Shown in pieces: positions 45,730-57,345 of a stretch of DNA of 64,000 nucleotides (its first letter is position 1; each line of letters begins with the position of its first letter). The stretch comes from Notamacropus eugenii (lineage: Eukaryota > Chordata > Mammalia > Diprotodontia > Macropodidae): positions 25,549,403 through 25,613,402 of the forward strand of contig NC_092878.1 of NCBI RefSeq assembly GCF_028372415.1. The letters are read 5' to 3'. The translations under genes were made by a program, and so were the position numbers. The notes under the pieces are model-generated. The model worked only from the letters and a program-made list of their open reading frames with translations, was not told the origin of the DNA and made no database searches.

Positions 45730-46100
45730 CACAAGCAGAGATTTCTCTAAGGCAGAATTCTCTTAGCCCTAACCAGACCAGAACAAAATAACACAGAAAT
45801 ATATATTAGTACATGAGATAAACTAAGAATATAACCATGAGAGAAACTAGGACCTACAGAAGGTATGTTTTGAGGGGAGATAACAAGTGGAATTGAGCTG
45901 AGAGATGAAGAGAAGGGAGGCCTGAATGGAGCCTGAGTTTCCTTCAGTCCTGTACTTACAATCTGTATGACCTTAAGCAAACCATTGAACCTCTGGGGAC
46001 CTAAGTTTCTTCATTTGTAAAATGGGATAAGGGATGGGGAGAGAGTTGTATGAGATCATTAATTAAGGTTCCCTCCATCTCTAAAAGCCTGTGTTCTCTT
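45730..46100. mobile_element. Decayed repeats including a MIR-like head
   Basis: About 45955-46100 reads as a sense MIR-like/tRNA-SINE core (CTTCATTTGTAAAATGGGAT, AAGGTTCCCTCCATCTCTAA). The preceding 230 bases are uncertain. Confidence 0.45.
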
Positions 46101-47520
46101 GGAGAGTTGCACAATAGACTTTTCTCACTTCATTATCTACTCTAGGGCAAACTCTGCTTTCAGTCTCCATTTTAAAGTCAGCAACAAAATGAATTAATAT
46201 CAAAATGAATTGAAATCTCTTAAAATTCTCCCTTCCTTCAACCATTTCTTGATAACCTAAAAAAAGGAGGGGGGGGCAGTTTCCATTTAGAATAGAAGAG
46301 GAAACTATAGTGAACTCAAGGACATGTGGTTTTAAGGGAGTTCAATGCTAGGTGATGAAAAGATAAAAGCATAATTTATTCTTTCCTATCCAAGTTTCTG
46401 ACTTGGTTCTTTTCAACTTTGATTCCAGGGAAAGAAAGCTGCTGCAGTCTGGGCCTCCAAATGTCTCCCCTGAATTAGAGATGCTGAACAGTACAAGGCC
46501 GTTTTGTCTTCTCAGAGAAAGGGACAAAAGAGAGATACAGAGATGAGGGAAAAATAAGGAGTAAATGCTGGTCAGTTCTCCCTTCCCAGTCCCAAACAGT
46601 AAATTCTGGATGGTGACTCCTTGAATTTAAATGTTGCCCATCCCAAACAACATATTTAAATCTAGTTTAATTTTAATTGAAGGATTTTCGGAAGCAATGT
46701 TTTAACCCAAAGTAATGGTTGTAATTATGAAATTTCAAGCAGATGATATTGCTGGCAGGTGAACCTTTCATTGCCTTTCCAATCACAGTGGATAAGTATA
46801 AGGTTTTAGAGAACCATGACCCAGATAACGATCTAAAGAATAAAGTCCTGTTCTTCAGTGCTGCAACTTTCCAAGAATAGCTACTTAGCTACTGTCAATA
46901 ATTAAGATGAAGGAAAATGAAAGTTTATCACATTCATATGGAAAATACAGTTTTCCCTCTCGGTCTCATGTGATCTATTGGTTTGTCCTAATCAGATTAT
47001 GGGAAAGGATTGATTCTTAGTAGCAGAGGCATTATTACTTTACCCTTGATTTCAATTTTATAAGGATTTATGAGTTACTACTACTATTATGAATAATAAT
47101 AGCATCATTTATAAAATACTTTAAGAAATCCAGACCTGAAAATTTTTGCTTTGCAAACAAAAAAAAAGGATAAATACAGTAAAATAACAACAGAGACATC
47201 ATTAAGAGATTTTTTTCTAAATGTAAAAAAGATAACAAGGATAAAGGTAGAAATCAAATTGTAGGAATAGTGGAAAATTAGGCCTGAAACATGAACAAAA
47301 CCACATGACTCCATCTATAGAGGAATCAGTGTTTTTCATGGGACTAAATTACAAAAGGGGAGGGTGTGTCAATGGGGGAAAGAAATAAGGAGATACAGGG
47401 GAATATGTGATATACTCTAATCGAATCAAAGTGTCTCTTGGGAAAAAGAAGGCTACAAAAGAATGGATGGAGAAGCAAAAGGAAAATGGGGAAATCTTGT
47501 TTTAATGGTGGAAGGGCTTG
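46101..47520. other. Unassigned; candidate conserved segment
   Basis: No recognised repeat or exon. About 46620-46900 is a smooth, repeat-free stretch with TTAATTTTAATTG and TAATTATG motifs. Frames at 47105-47314 and 47344-47532 (minus) have no support. Confidence 0.35.
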
Positions 47521-47524
47521 TTTT

Positions 47525-47620
47525 TCATTCATTTCAGTTGTGTCTGGCTCTGTGTGCCCCCATCTGGGGTTTTCTTTGCAAAGACACTGGAGTGATTTGC
47601 CATTTCCTCCTGATGCTCAT
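47525..47620 (-). mobile_element. tRNA-derived SINE, 3' part
   Basis: TTTCAGTTGTGTCTGGCTCT, GGGGTTTTCTTTGCAAAGAC, TTTGCCATTTCCTCC; reverse orientation, followed by a G12 run at 47638-47649. Confidence 0.75.
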
Positions 47621-47649
47621 TAATAAATGTTCCTGTTGGGGGGGGGGGG

Positions 47650-48700
47650 CAGGAATATTCTATAAGAGAAGATGGGGACCTTATAACGAGTGTAATTTAC
47701 AAAATTTGGTCCTTAAAAAGAGATCATTCATCTTGCTTTAGGAAAAGGGAAATCAGACATCCTGACATGAGTGTATGGAATCAGGATGGAGATTTCAAGA
47801 CAAATGAGGAAAGTGACAATGGTAAAGGCAAAAATTAATAATAAAGTGTGTTCTTAGGGACATGGGAAAATCCCTACCATGGGACAATAACATCCTACTT
47901 CCTATAGGAATTGATATTTCTAAAAGGGAGGCACATACTAAAAAGGGGGCCAGAGGCAAGGTTTACAACTCAATAACATAGAAATGCTTTAGAAGAAGAA
48001 ATTCAAAAATAGGTACCTTAACATTCCATGAGGAATGCAGAGACTAAAGAAGAATTAAATAATTGAAAGGGTTATGAATCAAAGAATAGAAGTTTAGAAT
48101 AGATAGAAAGGTATTATATATAATAAAGAGAACAAGTGAAAGAAATCCTTAGAAAAAGGCACAGAAAATAAAAATTTAAAAAACTAAAGAACAAAACAAG
48201 TTGAAATGGGAGTAAAGAAAGGGAGATTTTTCTTGTCTACTTCATTGAGAGGGAAAAGAAAGAAGGGAAGAACCATAAAAGGAAGAAAAGGGAACTAAAA
48301 AATTAAGTAAAACTCCAAAATTAGGGGAAGAGAAAGCAAATTGGGGGTGGGGGTTGGGAGAGGTTTAAGGGTGAGGAAGTTTTCCTTAAAGAACATCAAT
48401 CTAAAATAACTGAAGAGAAAAGGAATTGGGTTTACAAAGAAAGAAAAAGCAGCTAATTAAGAGGAACAAAATAGTGACAAATGAAGGAAAACATAAACCA
48501 AAATCTATGACTTGTAGAAGGAATTATGATGTAAAAATACTAATCTTCTATACTTTGCTGTAGCATTTTAAAGGCAATCTCATGACTAGTTACTATTATA
48601 TTCAAGTTTGAGGTATATACACTTTAGAGGCATATCAGATATATTTGATTAAACATGATGTTTATCCATATCTGTGTAACCTGAGCTCCAAAGCCCATTG
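47650..48700 (+). other. AG-rich unassigned sequence
   Basis: About 1 kb of strongly purine-biased DNA without tandem periodicity. It may be a decayed L1/HAL1 non-coding region, but no diagnostic phrase was found. Confidence 0.35.
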
Positions 48701-48759
48701 GTTTGGGATTCTCTCCTTATTTGTGAAATCAAAGCCCCACACCTAGTCTTAATCACTTG

Positions 48760-49012
48760 AATGGGTGCTGCCTCAGTCAAACTGAGACCTGTTAAAGACA
48801 TTAGCTAAAAAGTCCAAGTTCTCCCCCTGCATCCAAGGGCCATCTCTAGTCATCCTAATCTGAACCACTGGACCCAGATGCTTCCGGAGGAAAGAGTCAG
48901 GTTGGTGACTTTGCACATCCCTCCCTCACTTAAATGCAATTCACTTGCAAATCATGGCATTACTTCTTTGATGTCATGATCCTCTTTGAGAATGAAGGAC
49001 ACATAACAACCT
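48760..49012 (+). mobile_element. RTE-tailed SINE, body and tail
   Basis: GAATGGGTGCTGCCTCAGTC, CTCTAGTCATCCTAATCTGA, CATCCCTCCCTCACTTAAAT, TTGATGTCATGATCCTCTTT, GAATGAAGGACACATAACAA. Confidence 0.75.
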
Positions 49013-49505
49013 CTGGAGATCAAAGCTGCCCCAAGAGGATCAGGGCAGAATTGGTGACAGCTAGAGAAAAGAAAGCTCCATGTTCCTGAGCCTCTTCCAT
49101 CTCTTAGGAGTCTCTTTGGGCTCTTCAGTCACTTCTGATGTTTCTGATTCTTCTGGCTTCCAGCTTTGAGGGAGGAGATGGATGAGGCCAACCTCACTTC
49201 AAGTTCAAGAAGAAGACTCTGCGAAGAAGCCAACATGAGAGGAGCTAGCAGTCTCCATCATGTCCTTATGCCCAGTTTGCCACACTAGAGGTTTCAAGGA
49301 ATTTCCCCTTGGGTGAGATCTTCTGAGTCCAAGTTTACCAATCTTTCTACTGTCATGAAGTCAAACAACAGCATAGACTTTGAATGATTCATTTAGACTC
49401 TCCTAGTGCATTCATTCTAAAATGAGGAATTGAATGAGGAATACTTCCACTTCTATGATTCCATGACTATGACTGATTGCTCATGGGCACATATATATAT
49501 ATATA
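49013..49505. other. Unassigned sequence
   Basis: No gene recognised. A short (TA)n run lies at about 49489-49510. Confidence 0.4.
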
Positions 49506-49509
49506 CATA

Positions 49510-49675
49510 TATAGCTATTATTATCCCCATGTTACAGTTGAGGAAACTGATGAAAACAGAAGTTAAATTACTTTTCCATGGTCACAGAGCTAGGAAGTAT
49601 CTAAGGCTGGATTTAAACCCAGGTCTTCCCAACTCCAAGCCTAGTACTCTATCTACGGTACCACCTCGATACCCA
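49510..49675 (-). mobile_element. MIR-type SINE
   Basis: TATTATCCCCATGTTACAG, CATGGTCACAGAGCTAGGAA, CTACGGTACCACCTC head, reversed. Confidence 0.7.
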
Positions 49676-49989
49676 AGTAGCAAGAATACTTCATCACTTC
49701 TCTATAAAGGAAGTGTGCTCAAAAGTGATGGAAAGTTCTCAAAAATGAAAATCTGATGACACAAACACAACTGATTTCAATGAAGAAGGGACCACTAAAA
49801 ATAACTGTTAAGGAGACCAAAAGCTACAAACACAGGGACTTTATTGGTCAATTAATATTTTTTACCAACATATACAGAAGATGGAAACAAGGGCAGGTAG
49901 CTGGGGAGATCACAGTTGGTCAGAACATAACTGGAGCACCACACTTTAGGAAATATGTTAATAAGAAGCAGAGAGTAGGAGGCAGGAAC

Positions 49990-51045
49990 AGTGAAGGGAC
50001 TTAAAACCATGGCATATATGGACCAATTAAAGGAACTGGAGATATTAAGCTTTGAAAATATATGTAAGAAGTTGTAATACGTGTTTTCACATATTCAAAA
50101 GACAAATTGGACTTTTTTTTTTGGTATCAGCAGAATTGGGGTCAATAGAGAGAGAGGTTGGGGCTTGATATAGGGAAAAAATTAAGAAGTAGAACTGTCC
50201 TAAAGTAGGATGAGCTTTCTTGGGAGGCAGAGAGTTCCCTATTACTAGAAGTGTTTAAATGAAGGCTGGGTGACTCCCTAACAGAGATATTGTAGAGAGT
50301 GCCACTGCTCAGTAATAAATTCTGCTAAAAGACCTCTGAGATGACTTCAGATTACGAGATTCCATGGTTTTATAAGAATGAATGTAAAAAAAGTAGCAAT
50401 GTACCCTGACCAGACACGATGGAGAAGATTATATCCAGTTTCAGGTGCCATATTGGAAGAAGGATATAAACAAGCTAGACAGTAATCAGAATAGTAAAAG
50501 AATTTGAAACCAAGCCATCTAAGATCAGTGGAAGGACTCAGAAATGTTTAAGATGGAAGAATTAAAGGGGACATAATGTCTTCAAATATATGCAGAGCTC
50601 TTAAACAGAAGGCAGGGCAAGATTTGTTCTTTGCTTAGCCCCACAGAAGAGAACTAGGGCTAGGGACTGGAAGCTATGGAAAGATCACTTTTATTTCAAT
50701 ATAAGAAAAACTTGCTAAGAACTAGAGTATTTCAAAAGTGAAATGGAGGGACAAATTGATGAAACAATTGGTGAAACAGTGCATGAAACATTGGCCCTGG
50801 AATTAGGAGAACCTGAGTTCAGATCCAGCCTCAGAGACTTCTTAGCTGTGTAACCCTAGGCAAATCACTTAACCCCAATTGCCTCAAAAAAAAAAAATGG
50901 ACTGGGATGTCTTTGGAAGTTCTCATTACTAGAAGTTCTCAATTAGAAAATGGATAATATTCATGAACATTGCAGATGTTTCAAGGATGAGTTGGACTAA
51001 ATGACCTGTAAAATCTTTTCCAAATCCAAGTTCCTATCAAAGTAA
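49990..51045 (+). mobile_element. CR1/L3 3' ends with a SINE insert
   Basis: Two sense CR1/L3 pieces: about 49990-50390 (GAACTGTCCTAAAGTAGGAT, AGGCTGGGTGACTCCCTAAC) and about 50395-51045 (GCCCCACAGAAGAGAACTAG, GATGAGTTGGACTAAATGAC). The second is interrupted at about 50760-50925 by the 5' part of a tRNA-derived SINE (CAGATCCAGCCTCAGAGACT) ending in a poly-A run. Confidence 0.65.
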
Positions 51046-51059
51046 ATCAAATTGGAGCA

Positions 51060-51905
51060 ATCCTGTTTTGTTTCAAAAAATGAGACAATTTTCCAGTTTT
51101 CTGTAGCATTTATCATCTGTTTGACTAGATCATTTAGGCAATTAATCACATTATGGTTTATGTTACCTGCTTTGTATATGTAATTATTTTCTCCCCAACT
51201 AAATTATGATTTTTAGAGGGTTGAAATTGGTACTCTTTTCGCCTCTTGGAACTGCTCCCCACAATGCCTAAAATGCATAATGGTAACCCAACTGACACTT
51301 GTTAAAATGAATTGAATTTTGTGAATATCTCAAACATTTCAAGTGTCATATCCTCCGTAAATAATCAGCAACTGCTTGAAGATAAAGATTAGAATGATAA
51401 GGATGCAAATTCAATAAGGTTTTATTACACTCTTACAATGTGTAGGGTGATAGGCACTGGGGGAGGGAGATTAGATTATGAGTTTCTCCAATGACAGAGA
51501 CTGTCCTTTGTCTTCCTTTGTAACCCCAGTGCTTACAATAGTTCTTGGTTCATTGGTAGGTACTTAAATCCTTATTGACTGACTGAGATACACAATGCCT
51601 GTCCTCTGTCCTCACAATACTTATTATAGTCAATGAGGGGGATATGATGTACATACAAATAATTATAATACAAAATAGAGCATAATAAAAGAACCAGGAA
51701 AATAAAGTAAATTGTTAAATGAGGTCCAAGAAAGGAAAGTTTGTTATTAGCTGGTGGTGTTGGGAGGCAGGGATCAGCACAGACTTCATGGATAAGGTAG
51801 CATTTGAACTAGGTTTTGAGGAATTCAACATGGGAGTAGGGGAGGAGGGAAGGAAGACCAGGATGTTGAGTGAACTTGTAACCATTTTATAAATAAACTG
51901 ATGAT
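51060..51905. mobile_element. L2 3' ends in both orientations
   Basis: Sense L2 end at about 51060-51325. A reverse L2 begins at 51413 (TTTTATTACACTCTTACAAT) and continues at about 51590-51905 (GCATTTGAACTAGGTTTTGA). A sense L2 tail at about 51470-51590 (CCAGTGCTTACAATAGTTCT) sits inside it. Confidence 0.6.
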
Positions 51906-51909
51906 TTGG

Positions 51910-52285
51910 ATGGGGTGGCAATGTTTAGCCTGGAAATGACTAAGACAAGACATAGTAGCTATCTTCAAGTATTTAAAGAGTTGTCCTAAAGAAGAGGGAT
52001 TGATTACACTTGTTTTGTTTGACCCCAGAGAGCAGAATGGATCCAGAGAATGGATTTGAAGGAGCAACAGATTTCAACTTAACATGAAAAAAGTTTTGTA
52101 ATAATTAAAAATGTCCAAAAGTGGAAAAAGTTGCCTACCCCACCCTAAAGATCTTCTAGTGGAGCCCGAATGACTACTTGTCATTGATACCAAGAAGTAA
52201 ACTGAGGCTTAGACAGGAATTGAACTACACTATTTCAAAGGTCCCTTCTAACTGTGAGATTTTATTATTTTATGATTTGGCTGCC
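51910..52285 (+). mobile_element. CR1/L3 LINE 3' end
   Basis: TAGTAGCTATCTTCAAGTAT, GACCCCAGAGAGCAGAATGG, GTCCAAAAGTGGAAAAAGTT, AAAGGTCCCTTCTAACTGTG; the clearest CR1/L3 tail in the window. Confidence 0.8.
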
Positions 52286-52289
52286 TAAT

Positions 52290-52800
52290 TGAACTGTGTG
52301 TAAAGCCTGGACAGGGTTAATAGAAATTGGTACCAAAAAGAACCCAGTGAAAAATTATTTGGGGGATTTCTTTAAGTGTTCCTTAATATGGTACTGTAAA
52401 TGGGAAACGGATATGAAGGAATAGGGAAAGTCATGATGAATTAGGGAATTCTGGGAAGTTATCATCAAGAACAGCTGCTAAACTTTATGGTTTTTAACAT
52501 CATGCCTTGTACCGTCTAATGATGTGTACCTAGTGGGCACTCAATAAATAGTAACGATCATTTTGTTTATGATAATGGTAAATATCAACACTGCAATTAA
52601 AACAGCCCAGTGCGTTAATGTCTTCTATATGGTTTCTGGCTCTTTCTCCAACTTATTTTACCTCTTTACTCAAGTCACTGAGCCATCTGTGCCTCCAGTT
52701 TTCCCATCTGAAACACTCCCTACAGAAAATCTTTGCGATACACTTTGAGATTCTCCAAGGAAACATTCTACTACGTATAAATACAAAGTAGATATCAATG
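52290..52800 (+). mobile_element. L2 tail and MIR-like piece
   Basis: About 52495-52560 ends TGGGCACTCAATAAATAGTA (L2). About 52615-52800 is MIR-like (CTGGCTCTTTCTCCAACTTA, GTTTTCCCATCTGAAACACT). Confidence 0.45.
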
Positions 52801-52864
52801 AACCAGTTCCTTTGAGGGGTATAAACTTGAAGACAATGAGAGCTTTATGAAGCAAAATTAGCAC

Positions 52865-53603
52865 TTCAACTTAAAAAATACCCTAATGACCTGAAGTTCT
52901 TGATGCAAAAGTTCACAGTATTACATTCAGCAGGATGTGCTCTGTCATGGTTAATGTCTGACAATAAATATGTTAAAAATGCACAGATATCCTGCTTCAT
53001 TTTTAATGTGAGCTAACAAAAAATGTATTAGCAAAAAAGAATATGGTCTGGTCTAGTGAGTGATAACTGATGGACAAGCCTGCATAGGGTATGACCCAAG
53101 TCATGGTGTCTAGAGAATGTCAAGATGTCTAGAGAAAAGAGGAATAATTTATGCCCTGCCTCCAACATGTTGTATGAACTCCTTTTGGTGAATTTACAGA
53201 AAGGATAGCACAGGATGGGTAGACATATTCATATTGACAATATCATAGTCCACTGGAAGCCTGGAGCAATGTGTTTTAGACATTAGATTTACTCAAAGGA
53301 GAAAAAAACTATACAAATATACAAGTTGTTGACCTGAAAGCTTGGTTAAAAGAGGCAAACAGGCTGAATTCATATTGTTTATTCCCTTAAAGCTAGCAGT
53401 TACATGATCACGGAACCAGAAGAAAACTTCTGACTGTCTGATACAAGGATGACCAGGCTTAAATGTGTTTTAGGACAATCCAAGGTCTCTGTCCCTCAGA
53501 TTTATGGTCTCTAAATGTGTTTAACTATACCATGTGAATAGAATTTTCTTAATTGAATAAGTTGTAAATACAATAAGATAAGAGAGTTGACAAAGTCTCA
53601 ATT
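52865..53603 (+). other. Unassigned; possible fossil LTR-retroelement scrap
   Basis: No LINE or SINE match. A short single-frame stretch at 53233-53259 (IDNIIVHWK) recalls the catalytic loop region of LTR-retroelement reverse transcriptases. If real it is a very old, broken remnant. No long terminal repeats were seen. Similar-textured sequence resumes after the L1 at 55195-55480. Confidence 0.25.
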
Positions 53604-53619
53604 GAAATGACAACCCAGG
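53604..53619. repeat. Target-site duplication, left copy (L1 at 53620)
   Basis: GAAATGACAACCCAGG, repeated exactly at 55179-55194. Confidence 0.9.
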
Positions 53620-55178
53620 GGGGTGCAGCCAAGATGGTGGAGTAGAAAGATGCACATACTCTAGCTCTTCCCCCACAGCCCATATAATACCTGTAAAAAA
53701 TGACTCTCAACAAATTCTAGAGCAGCAGAAGTCACAGAACAACAGAGTGAAAGAGATTTCCAACCCAAGGTAGCCTGGAAGGCCAACAGGAAAAGGCCTA
53801 TCACATGGGGCATGGAGTGGAGCACAGCCCAGCCTTGGCCAGGAAGAACAGGACTGGAACAGGCCTCAGGGGTGGAATCCCCAGCAGGAGCAGAGATTAT
53901 CAGATACACAAACACCAAAGGAAGCTTCAAAGGTCAATGCTTTTTTACCTTGGTGACAAGTGAGCAGGGTCCTCCCCTAGTCCCAGCCCTAGGTGGCAGT
54001 GGTGGCAGCAGCAGTACCAGCAGCAGCAGAGTCCATTTGTGAAGCTCTTAGCCTAAAGCCCCTGGGGGAATTGAGCAACTGATCTGAATCTCAGCCCTGA
54101 GCACAGTCCTGGGGTGTGGCAGAGCTGGACGCAGTTGTGGAGAAGAAATTCTACTATTTTCAGATTCTGGGCAGAAGAGCTTTGCTAGCTCCCAGACCAG
54201 TGCATAGGCTCTTGATTGTGCCACCTTGGAGGAACAGGTCCCCAGAGTATACCCTCCTCCTGACAAAGGACTCAAAAATCAAATAACTGGCTGAGAAAAT
54301 TTTCCCCCAAAAAAGGGGAAAAAAATAAGACTATAGAAGGTTATTTTCTTGGTGAACAGGTATTTTCTTCCATCTTTTCAGATGAGGAAAGTCAAGGCTT
54401 CCATAACCTCCAAAGTAAATATGCAATGATCTCAGGCCATGAAAGAGCTCAAAAAAGATTTTGAAAATCAAGTAAGAGAGGTGGAGGAAAATTTGGAAAG
54501 AGAAATGAAAGTGATGCAAGAAAATCATGAAAAGTGAGTCAACATGCTCAAGGAAAGAACAACATGCACACTCAATTTGGTATGAAAACCTATCTTACAC
54601 TACAGGAAAGTAGGGGAGAAGGGGATAAGCAGGGTGGGGGGAATGATGGAAGGGAGGGCAAATGAGAGGAGGGAGCAATCAGAAGTAAACACTCTTGGGG
54701 AGGGACATCAAAAGAGAGAAAGGAAGAAATGGGAGGCATTCTAAGATGGAGGGAAATATAGTTAGTCTTACACAACATGACTATTATGGAAGTCATTTGC
54801 AAAACTACACATATATAGTCTATATTAAATTGCTTGCCTTCTCGCTGAGGATGGGTGGGGAGGGAGGAAGGAAGAGAAGTTGGAACTCAAAGTTTTAGGA
54901 ACAAATGTTGAGAATTGTTTTTGCATACAACTGAGAAATAAGAAATACAGGTAATGGGGTATAGAAATTTATCTTGCCCTACAAGACAAGAGAGAAGATG
55001 GGGATAAGGGAAGAGAGGGAGGTTAGAAGGGAGGGCAGATTGGTGGAAGAGGTAATCAGAATGCCTAGTGGTTTGGAGTGGGGGAGGGGAAAGATAAGGA
55101 GAAAATTTGGAACTCAAATTTTTGTGGAAATGAATGTTGAAAACTAAAAATAAATAAACATTAAAAAAAGAAAAAAAA
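53620..55178 (+). mobile_element. Internally deleted L1: 5' UTR, partial ORF1 and 3' UTR, no ORF2
   Basis: About 1.56 kb with an exact 16-base target-site duplication. The 5' end carries CCAAGATGG at the same place as the copy at 5849, and the 5' UTRs align throughout. About 54300-54550 keeps the start of ORF1: GEQVFSSIFSDEESQGFHNL, then in a second frame MKELKKDFENQVREVEENLE, a coiled-coil N-terminal part. Then the sequence jumps, at AACATGCACA near 54562, into the 3' UTR, which matches 6800-7420 of the other copy. ORF1's RNA-binding half and all of ORF2 are absent. The joints differ from the 5849 copy. Confidence 0.85.
53629..53637 (+). promoter_or_regulatory. YY1-like site at the L1 5' end
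   Basis: CCAAGATGG about 10 bases from the element start, as in the copy at 5849. Role inferred from human L1. Confidence 0.55.
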
Positions 55179-55194
55179 GAAATGACAACCCAGG
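55179..55194. repeat. Target-site duplication, right copy
   Basis: Exact repeat of GAAATGACAACCCAGG after the A-rich tail. Confidence 0.9.
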
Positions 55195-55845
55195 ATATCT
55201 GTGTTTTATTTACCATTAACATGCCATAACATAGTATATGTCTACAAAATATTAAGATACAGAAAAAGTCCCATTAATCAAGATAGTAGCTTGGATTAAG
55301 GATCTCATAAAGAATGCTAAATCAGGCTCAGTTGGCCTTGTTGACATAGGAAGAAGTATTCTCTGAGTTTATTTCAGAGAACCAAGAGACTGTTTGGTCC
55401 AGACTTTTCTTGTGATTGATTAATTCAGGCTCTGGCCCTTATTAAAGTCCAAAAATGATATTAAATGATTAACGAAGTAAATATACAATGATCTTTGTTT
55501 AAAATTTTAAAATAGTTTTTATGCATTCCCCTCCTCACCTCTGCTTCCTGGTTTCCCTGGCTCCTTTCAAATCCCAACTAAAATTGGGGATTACCAGCTA
55601 GATTTCTTTCTTAAGGACTGTGCCATAAAGCCAGATCACTCTGGCTCTCATTGATTAACCAACAATAGGTCCTAGTTCAAGCCCCACTTGGTCATTGTTT
55701 GAGCCCTGATTAGCTCAGAGTGAATCTAAATAGCAATCTTTTCTCTTCTGTCCTGAGAGTCTTCCTCTCTCAAACTGAATTTTTTTTTGACCAGGTAAAA
55801 GAGGCCATTTGTTGCCCCCTTTCTTATCTACCTTTAATTACTGAA
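55195..55845. other. Unassigned sequence
   Basis: Continuation of the sequence left of the L1 insertion. The last 250 bases may belong to a longer form of the following RTE-tailed SINE. Confidence 0.35.
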
Positions 55846-55849
55846 TGGG

Positions 55850-56090
55850 TGTTGCCTCAGTCAAAGTGGGACCTGTTTTTAGCTTTAAAAGGCCAAAGTC
55901 TCCCACTACATCTAGGCCATCCCTAGTCATCCTGATCTATATCTTGCCACTGGACCCAGATAGCTCCAGAATACAAAGTGAGGCTGGTGACTTTTCATAG
56001 CCCTCCCTCACTTAAATCCTTGCATGTCATGGCATCACCTCCCTGATGTCATGGTCTTCTTTGAGACCCAAAGGACGAACAATAACAAAA
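55850..56090 (+). mobile_element. RTE-tailed SINE, body and tail
   Basis: GTTGCCTCAGTCAAAGTGGG, CCCTAGTCATCCTGATCTAT, GAGGCTGGTGACTTTTCATA, CCCTCCCTCACTTAAATCCT, CTGATGTCATGGTCTTCTTT, CAAAGGACGAACAATAACAA. Confidence 0.8.
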
Positions 56091-56097
56091 TCTCACC

Positions 56098-56330
56098 TTC
56101 AACAGGAAGGTTTTCTGATCCCCATTAATGCTAATGCATTCTCTGTTGATTATCTGTAATTTATCATATTTGTAGTTTGTTTGTCCTTAGTTCTTTGCAT
56201 ATTCTCTCCCCCATTAGAATGTGAGCTCCTCCAGAAAGGGTCCTGTCTTTTGCCCTTCTTTGTATCCCCAGTACTTAACACAGTGTCTGATGCATAGAAG
56301 CTGGTCAGTCTTGATTGACTGACCAGCTAT
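56098..56330 (+). mobile_element. L2 LINE 3' end
   Basis: GAATGTGAGCTCCTCCAGAA, TCCCCAGTACTTAACACAGT, ending at the short TTGATTGACTGACC. Confidence 0.75.
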
Positions 56331-56944
56331 CTGTAAAAGCAGACATATGGAGGGAAAAAAATACAGAACTATTAAAATGTTGTACAGCAGCCAAGTTTCC
56401 AAAGTCAAATAAAGACCTATTATCTGAGTGAACTGGCATTCAAAAATTGTATCTGGGGATTTCACCATGACATTTTACCTGGATAATGTGAGCAGAATTG
56501 AGACTTGTTATCATTTTGTGATACCCAGAATGTCCCTGTTTCCCACCTTTCTTTGAGACATATGGTTCACTTTTGGTTTTCTTGTTGATTCAATTGAAAG
56601 AAAACAGTGACTCTGACAGAAGTGAGTGTCTGAGAGAAAGATTAATTTGAGAAAACCCTTATCTTGAAGACGTACCCAAAGCTAGAGTAATCTGGGGTGT
56701 GCTCTTCCTTCTAAGTTTATCATTAGGAGAGGTTCATACATAAGTTCCCTTGATACTTTCAGAAGAGTCTCCATGGTGATAGAATTCATTGGTCCTTCTT
56801 TCTTTATTGGATTCACAGGCACATTAAAATAATTTTTTTTGATGCTTCTTTGTTCAAGGTAATTTTAATTTTCCTAATTTCACCAAAACTGTAACCATGA
56901 TCATAGATCGAGAAACCATCTCAGAAAGCCATTTATTTTAACTA
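56331..56944. other. Unassigned sequence
   Basis: No gene or repeat recognised. Confidence 0.4.
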
Positions 56945-57345
56945 TCCTCATTTTAAAAAGTAGTAAAGAGAGGTCCATGAAAGTTAAGTGACTTTCCCAA
57001 GGTCATGCAGGCAATAAGCAACAGAGACAGGATTTTAATCCAGGTCTTCTGATTTAATAACTGGTGTTCCTCCCACTATACCACTGCTTTCAACGACTCT
57101 TGGAATTCTCAAAAATACTAAAGGGTTTTTCATTTTGCCTTCTAAACAGTGTTTTATTTCACAACATGACTTGTATGGAAATATGTTTTGCATATCTGCA
57201 CATGTATAACCTATATTAAATTGCTTGCTTGGGAGGTGGGATGGAGACTTGGGGATTTAGAACTCAAAAATCTAAAAAGTGAATGTTAAAAATTATCTTC
57301 ACATGTAATTGGGAAAAGGTTTTTTCTAAAAATTTAAATCTTAAA
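56945..57345. mobile_element. MIR piece (minus) and L1 3' end (plus)
   Basis: About 56945-57105 is a reversed MIR-like core (TTAAGTGACTTTCCCAAGGT). About 57150-57345 is an L1 3' end (GGAAATATGTTTTGCATATC, TGTATAACCTATATTAAATT). Confidence 0.6.
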
